64,000 nt of DNA from Limonium bicolor (taxonomy: Eukaryota; Streptophyta; Magnoliopsida; Caryophyllales; Plumbaginaceae), in NCBI GenBank assembly GCA_023374045.1, contig CM041780.1:37277030-37341029 (forward strand), in the 5' to 3' direction. Positions 58,093 through 64,000 of this stretch are shown piece after piece. Each line of letters opens with the position of its first letter. Position 1 is the first letter of the stretch. A program made the translations under genes and the position numbers. The notes under the pieces were generated by a model. That model searched no databases. It was given only the letters and a program-made list of their open reading frames with translations, and was not told the DNA's origin.

Positions 58093-61000
58093 CTAAGAAA
58101 CACTCAAGTAATTTCTACACCAAAGCTGCGATAAATGATCTCTTACTAAGTCCAGATCCACTTTGGAATATGTGACCCCTACTTTTGTGAAAAAAGAAAC
58201 GATCTGTCCATAAAAAGAAACTGATCATCATTAGTACACACAATTTATTTAAAATGCAATAACTTTTACTACAACTTTGATTGGTATGGGTTACCTTGTC
58301 ATCATCATCAAGCGTGTCAATATTTGTACAATCTCGTACATGTACCGCATCACGTAATAGCCACAGCTCCATGAATCAGGTGTTTAGGACACTGTCATCA
58401 CACCATCCATGGATTACCAACTTTAGACAGATCAAGAAATTAAACGTTTAACTTTAATACAAAATGCATAAATAAATTAATTACTTACATGTATGTATTG
58501 GAAGTTCAAGATGGAGAATGGTTTCTTCTCATCACTTAAACCAAGCTTATGACCCCTGCATAAATACATCATTTTAAAATGAAACCATTTATTGCCAATA
58601 ATCCAGGACATGCTTAAAATAAATACAAAATGCATTAAAATTTTAAATACTCACTCCTTCAAATATTTCTCTACAGCGATCTCTCGAAGGTCATCAGCGC
58701 CCAATGGGTCTAGTATCAACAAGCATGAGGTGTCGATACACAACACCATCAACATCCAATGATTGCTACCACAGGTAAAACAAAGAATGTTTTGTAGAAC
58801 AATATTTTTAATTATCACATTAATGTAATTAGGAAGCAAAAAATTCCAGTTATTGTGTACTTACATCTGATGATATGGGATCAGCAAATATTTGCTTCTT
58901 CTTCGCATCGCAGTACAAAATCCCTGCCTCACGTGTTGTGCACATCCTTGCTCATCCAATGCGGTCTGACTTGCTGACATCAATTGCGGACACAAGAAAG
59001 AGATGGCAGATAATCTCTTGTTCGATATCAGTCTAGTAGTCAAACACCTAAACAACATTTTTTCATAAGATATGTTAAATAGCTTAAAAAATGAAAGATA
59101 ATTTAATAATTTAAAAGATACTTACACACAATAGGCCTGAATCACAGAGATGTTAAGCAGGTCTCTTGAAGTTTGTGACAGACTGCTCCCTCATCATGAA
59201 AAAGTCATACAACATTCTTTGTTTGTCTGTCAAATTATTTAGATACTTGGGTGTCAGAATGGGGGATCTCCTAGGAGTCATATCGAAAGGTTTCACCACT
59301 TTCTTTCTCACACTCTGACTCTCCTCATTTGATTTCACAACTTCCTTCCCCTTATCCACTTTCCTCTTCTTAACCGGTCTTAATTCCTTATCAATCTAAC
59401 AGTATACAAAATTTAAATAATAAACATATCAGTCAACAGTCAAGTTAAAAAATAAACAGTAAGCATGTAAATAGTTTACCTTGTCATTGACATCAATGAG
59501 AGAATATGGCCATGGAACAACTGAAGATTGTGCTTGACCTAATTTACTCCACTGATTCCACTCCAACGAAAGCGGAGAGTCCTCATGGCCTCGCACAAGG
59601 TCGTCTACCATCACACGAGCGTGAAGAGGTGGGATGAGCTTGAAATGTACTATACTGTTCGGTCCGGTCTGTAAAGCCCTACCGTATGCAACATGCACAG
59701 TCTCACCATCCAACACTTGAAACAGATGGCATGATTTAGCCACCTACATCAACTCACAACAGTAAGCAAGGTAATAAAATTATATTGTTTTAAAAGTAAT
59801 GTTAAAATAACTAAGGAGGAAAAAAGAACAAACCGGAAGGTTTTGATAAGGAAATGTGTCTCTGGTAGAAGAAGAAGGTGCAGGATGATCGACCATCGGA
59901 GTATCCGCCGTCGTGGTAGGAGCTGACGTCGGTGTAGGATCATCCCATCAGAGTATCCGCCGTCGTGGTAGGAGCAGACGTCGGTCTAGCAGTAGGTCGG
60001 TGTAGGAGCATGCACCTGGCCCAATACTAAAGCCTCAAGTCTTCGCAGGCGCTCCTCGTAGGCTTGACGCTCCTCAGTGCGACGTCTATCCGACTCCTGC
60101 ACCCGTTCCTGCACCCATGCATCCACCATTCTCTCTATCATTTCAGCCTGTGATACTCTCGATCGAGACGAGGAAACACGTCTTTTTGGCGAACTTCCCC
60201 TCCAGCCCCCGCACTCGCCCTGGATGATCCTTTTGCCCAAGGGCCTTATTCAGTGGATCATCCTGAGACGGAGGGGCCGGAACCATCTCCCATCGCTCAG
60301 TAGATCCAGACTATTTTAAATTACAAAAATATTAGAAATGAACTTACTAATTAGTAAACAACAACTTTTAAAATATTACTTACAATCTTTGAAGCCAACT
60401 CAGCAGTCTCGCTCTGCGGGAACACATACACTCCCTCGTCATTTTTCTTCATGCGACCCAGCATAAATGTCTGCACCCTACTTGCATCGTCAACATTATC
60501 AATAACTGACTGAGTGCCGTCTTCATTAGTTTTGTCAGTAAGCCCTCGCTCTTCCACTTCTCCAACGCCCCGTATATCCAGCTCGCCCCATGAAGTGCTT
60601 ATATATATTCTTCGCCCGGTTACGTCTCGCTTGTTCTTGACGTAACTGTTACAAAATTTGTATATTTGTAAGTTATACATAATAAAAAAATATTTGTTAA
60701 ATTTTATTCCTTAAATAATTAAGAAAAATAATTGTAAAAGTACCTTAAACTCTTCAGTCTGGCGATGGTCGTAGAATATCTTCCAGTCCTCCTCCGTGAT
60801 CATACCATCATACACTACCCACGGCGGTGACCTCTTGGAGCCCTTTGGTAATCCAACCATCTACCAACCGATGCTTGAACTGTCGCATGATGTCGCTAGA
60901 AGTGATTCAATCTTCGTCCGAAGTTCATCCCGACTTGTACTTCTTCACCATCTGCCACATGATGTCTTTGTCTGCCTTTTCTTGATCTTCCAATCCTTAT

Positions 61001-61256
61001 TAATCGAGCAATGGGATTTTACCATCAATCCCAAGTAAGAAGCAAACTGTGCTTCGACCCACCAGAATGTCGGAGGTACTTGTCCCAGACAAATCGATGG
61101 GAGAATCCTTCTTCTCCTTCAACCCACGGGTCGGTCCACGTCCCTTCCGAGGGTTTGCGAAGTAGATGCAGCTGGTGGTTCTTCAGTAGGGACGTCATCG
61201 TCAATATCATCCAACCCCAACAGTAAGTCCTCTTCGACTCTATCGTCAGGATCCAT
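58093..61256 (-). pseudogene. CACTA second-ORF protein with Ulp1-type protease domain
   Basis: Multi-exon, decayed gene starting near ATG 61256-61254 (MDPDDRVEEDLLLGLDD). Segments in order: a region resembling plant Ptta/En/Spm transposase_24 (60680-60351, YVKNKRDVTGRRIYIS); a Glu/Arg-rich coiled coil (60240-59986, ERVQESDRRRTEERQAYEER); a segment like the one common in CACTA proteins, possibly DUF8039 (59743-59429, VHVAYGRALQTGP, then VPWPYSLIDVNDK); and a C48/Ulp1 cysteine protease. The protease His is in HWMLMVL (codon 58761-58759), Asp in LILDPLG (codon 58710-58708) and Cys in SCGYYVMRYM (codon 58365-58363), with a short last exon near 58180-58093. A one-base loss near 58380 puts the Cys motif out of frame with the exon start. 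Several other stops occur. Domain order fits plant CACTA elements. Confidence 0.75.
58291..59360 (-). pseudogene. Ulp1 (C48) protease domain portion
   Basis: Exons near 59359-59153 (linker, LTPKYLNNLTDKQRMLYDFF), 59058-58861 (ending YLLIPYHQM), 58839-58651 (HWMLMVLCIDTSCLLILDPLG) and 58380-58291 (Cys motif). Related SUMO-type proteases cut isopeptide bonds. In CACTA elements the role of the domain is not settled. Confidence 0.72.
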
Positions 61257-61374
61257 AATCTGAAAAATAATCAATAATTAACAAGGTTAATACGAACATC
61301 TACTGAATCAAATATTGAAACATGACAAAAATATATATATATATATTGTAACCAACAACTTACAAAATAACATT

Positions 61375-64000
61375 TCATCGTTCAATCCACAATCCTTCAT
61401 TGTGGTCGGACCTTCGATATTCAAAATTAGTTACATTATCTACCTCCATCGGCAACCGAATAGGTACATCTGTTTCATCTTCACAGTCGTATTCATCCTC
61501 ATCAACAATATTATCAATCCCAACTATCGATCTTTTACTCTGCATTACAATAGACCATCTGGGATTACTGATCACGACAGTAGAATACTTGTTTTGCCTT
61601 TGATGCAACAATAAAGGGTTCATCAGTAGGAGCCGCTGTCGTTAAATCAACTAGCTTCATACCATGATCCTCCTCACGATATCCCTGTTTGTTGTCCACC
61701 CATTTGCAACGAAATACGCAAGTTTCATAACTAGTGTAATTCAAGACCCAATATCCTCAATAACACCATAATATTCGTTCTTCAGTGTATTACGACTTGT
61801 TCCTGTGAAAATGTCTTGTGAAGCGATAAGATGCACACCACTGTTCTGGTTTGTCGATTTACAATCTTGACGTTCAGTGTAAAAAGAAAATCCATTTACA
61901 TCATATCCTTCATAAGACAACACATCGAGATTTGGACCAGTGCCAACAACTGGATCATTTCATCCACGTTCCTTGAATCTTCATACAACACCTTCTGTCT
62001 GAACCACTTAACAAATGTTGCATTCTGCTCTTTTTTAATTTGGCATTACTCATCGTTGGGTGTTTTGTTTTGAGGTAGGCTAGGTGTGCATCGAAATACG
62101 GTTCAACACTTCAGAATGATTCAACACAACCAGATGTGCCTTGTTCAATGTATCAATATCAACTCTGCATAATTTTTTCCACAGGTACCAACCCCTTTAA
62201 GCCTGCCATCATGTCTTGCTTTTGGTAATCCAATAACATCAACACCGTGTAAGTAGTGAGTGCAGAAGTCAACTACCTCCTCTGTTACTGTCCCTTCAAT
62301 TATGCTTCCCTCTGGACGCCGACGGTTTTTCATTTTCTTTTTCAGTATACCCATATATCTCTCAAACGGATACATGTATCGAAGGTATAACGGACCACAA
62401 TGTTTGATCTCTCTAACAAGATGAACAAGTAGATGCACCATAATATCAAAAAACGAAGGAGGAAAATACATTTCCAACTGACACATGGTGATCACAAGGT
62501 CATTCTGTAGTTTATCCAGCGTCTCCACATCAAGCACTTTACACGAAATTCCTTTGAAGAAAACACATAAATTTGTAATAGTTTTCCTGACATCAGCTGG
62601 AAGGATCCCACGGAGCAACCGGAAGTAAGTGCTGCATCAGCACATGATAGTCGTGAGACTTCATCCCTACCAATTTAAGATCAGACATTGATACCAAACT
62701 TGATATATTCGATGAGTAACCAGATGGCACTTTAATATTACGAAGAGAACTACAAAAACTTATTTTCTCTTCTTTGGATAATGTATGACAAGCGGGAGGC
62801 AAGAATGTTTGTTTCCCTCTTTGTTGTGGCGTGAGTTCTTCTCGTATACCCAATTCAACCAGATCTTTTCTACCCTTCAAATGGTCTTTTGTCTTTCCTT
62901 TCACGTTTAGTAGTGTCGCAGTACACTTTCACCAATGTTTTTCTCCACGTGCATAGCATCAATGCAATGTCTCACCTCTAAATGTTGCCAATATTCAAGT
63001 TCCCAAAATATTGATTTTTTCTTCCAGATGCTCTTTTCAGTGGCTTTAATTGGTGGACCGAAGTTGTTCACAACATTCTTCAACTGATTGTAAGTCTCAG
63101 CAGCAGATAGTGGTGGTCGTGCGACTGCATGATCCGTTTTTCCATCAAACTCTTTTGTCATCTTACGGTATTTGTGACCTTTCGGAGGAATTTCCGATGG
63201 CCCATGTACACATTTTTTCCACTGTGTTTTAACCGTATACTGCAAGTTCTATCTCCACATATAGGGCACGCTAAAGCTCCTTTAATTGTGTATCCCGAGA
63301 GGTTGCCGTATGCAGGGAAATCATTGATTGTACCAAAAAATATAGCCCGGAGCGTGAAGTTTTCCATACCGTATGAATCATACACTGTCGCACCTTCATT
63401 CCACAACAATTGTAAATCGTCAGTAAGTGGTTGCAAAAACACATCAATTTTGTTTCCCGGTTGTTTTGGACCCGATATCAACAGAGAGAGGAGAATATGT
63501 ATGGGTTTCATACACAAACATGGCGGCAGATTGTATATTGTCAATAAAACAGGCCAAGTACTGTGTATACTGCTCAAAGTGCCATAAGGGTTCATCCCAT
63601 CAGTGCATAAACCAAGTCTTAAGTTCCTTGGGTCTGTACCGAATTGAGGGTATATTCTGTCAATGTTTCTCCATTGTGGTGAATCGGCTGGATGTCTCAA
63701 TTTACCATCATCCTTTCTATGGGTAGCATGCCATCGGAGGTTCTCAGTATCTTTCTGAACTGCAAACAAACGTTTGAATCGGGGAATTATCGGTAGATAC
63801 CACAACACCTTCGCAGGAGAACCCACTTTAGTGCTTATGTGGTTTCTCTCACCCTTTTTTACATAGCGTGATTCCCCACATTCAGAGCAATGGTCATCCA
63901 ACTCATTCTCCTTCCAGTACAACATACACCCATTTGGACAAGCATGTATTTTTTTATATTCCATACCCATCGGACACATTAACTTCTTTGCTTCATAAGT
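61375..64000 (-). pseudogene. CACTA tnp2 transposase (TNPD-like), partial and frameshifted
   Basis: The N-terminus is beyond 64000. The visible part has the tnp2 domain (63979-63158: CPNGCMLYWKENELDDHCSE, GLCTDGMNPYG, PGNKIDVFLQPL, CPICGDRT), continuing at 63245-62907 (KKSIFWELEYWQHLEVRH, DAMHVEKN), 62904-62593 (GKTKDHLKGRKDLVELGIRE, MKSHDYHVLMQHLLPV), the DUF4218 region (62618-62145: YFPPSFFDIMVHLLVHLVRE, MYPFERYMGILKKKMKNRRR) and DUF4216 pieces (61923-61741: YEGYDVNGFSFYTERQD; about 61640-61540). One-base frameshifts lie near 63185, 62920 and 62615, and more follow in the DUF4216 region. tnp2 cuts the element's ends, and this copy cannot do so. Confidence 0.85.

Larger units (their letters stand above)
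43512..64000 (-). mobile_element. CACTA (En/Spm) transposon, interrupted by a LARD
   Basis: The left terminus is CACTAGTGCAGAAAA at 43512, followed by 350 bp of subterminal ACCACGGTT-type repeats. The 44084-57994 insertion sits between this end and the gene region. Genes for a Ulp1-type second-ORF protein (58093-61256) and tnp2 transposase (61375 to beyond 64000) run on the - strand. Such elements leave 3-bp duplications; AGT precedes the left end, but the right end is outside the window. Several frameshifts make this copy non-autonomous now. Confidence 0.85.

Overview
This is nuclear DNA of a flowering plant, probably a dicot. The evidence is long chromovirus-type Ty3/gypsy LTR retrotransposons primed by initiator-Met tRNA, a CACTA (En/Spm) transposon with plant-type domains, GT-AG introns, and a host gene that looks like the plant TDRD3/RMI1-like (DUF1767) family. 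I cannot name the species. About 85-90% of the window is mobile DNA, much of it nested.

Layout. 1-7899: 3' part of a Tekay/Del-like chromovirus (broken pol, then a 4.2 kb LTR, + strand). 7900-13149: 3' tail and 4.6 kb LTR of a related + strand element. 13150-13534: unassigned. 13535-27345: a nearly complete chromovirus on the - strand with gag, an unusual extra ORF, pol and two LTRs, the 3' LTR lacking its terminal ~1.4 kb. 27346-31270: 3' tail and LTR of a third + strand element, ending 22 bp before a possible host terminal exon (31293-31394). 31400-34750: foldback elements and a decayed coding stretch of unknown family. 36498-39149 (-): six-exon host gene of the TDRD3/RMI1-like type, the only clear single-copy gene. 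39490-42015: two more foldback elements filled with telomere-like tandem repeats. 43512 to beyond 64000: a CACTA transposon (tnp2 and Ulp1-type genes on the - strand, both broken), interrupted at 44084-57994 by a complete non-autonomous LTR retrotransposon (LARD) with matching CTTTC target duplications.

Most interesting: the - strand chromovirus carries, between gag and pol and in the same sense, an intronless AlkB-type 2-oxoglutarate/Fe(II) dioxygenase reading frame (20598-21356). All expected metal- and oxoglutarate-binding residues are present, and it is interrupted only by three stops that C-to-T changes could produce. An RNA or DNA demethylase-like gene in this position suggests capture of a host gene that could act on the element's own nucleic acid. 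Its gag also contains two short phase-consistent GT-AG introns, so the element may use splicing. Several unrelated LTRs share arrays of short hairpins whose stems change together, and a second polypurine tract recurs upstream of the normal one in three elements.

How the parts relate: the - strand element and the copy at position 1 encode the same gag-pol machinery. The LARD at 44084-57994 shares their PBS, PPT and much of the LTR_A sequence but encodes nothing, so it probably depends on such relatives in trans. Coding regions in the - strand element are decayed almost only by premature stops of the transition type, as expected for methylated, silenced DNA.
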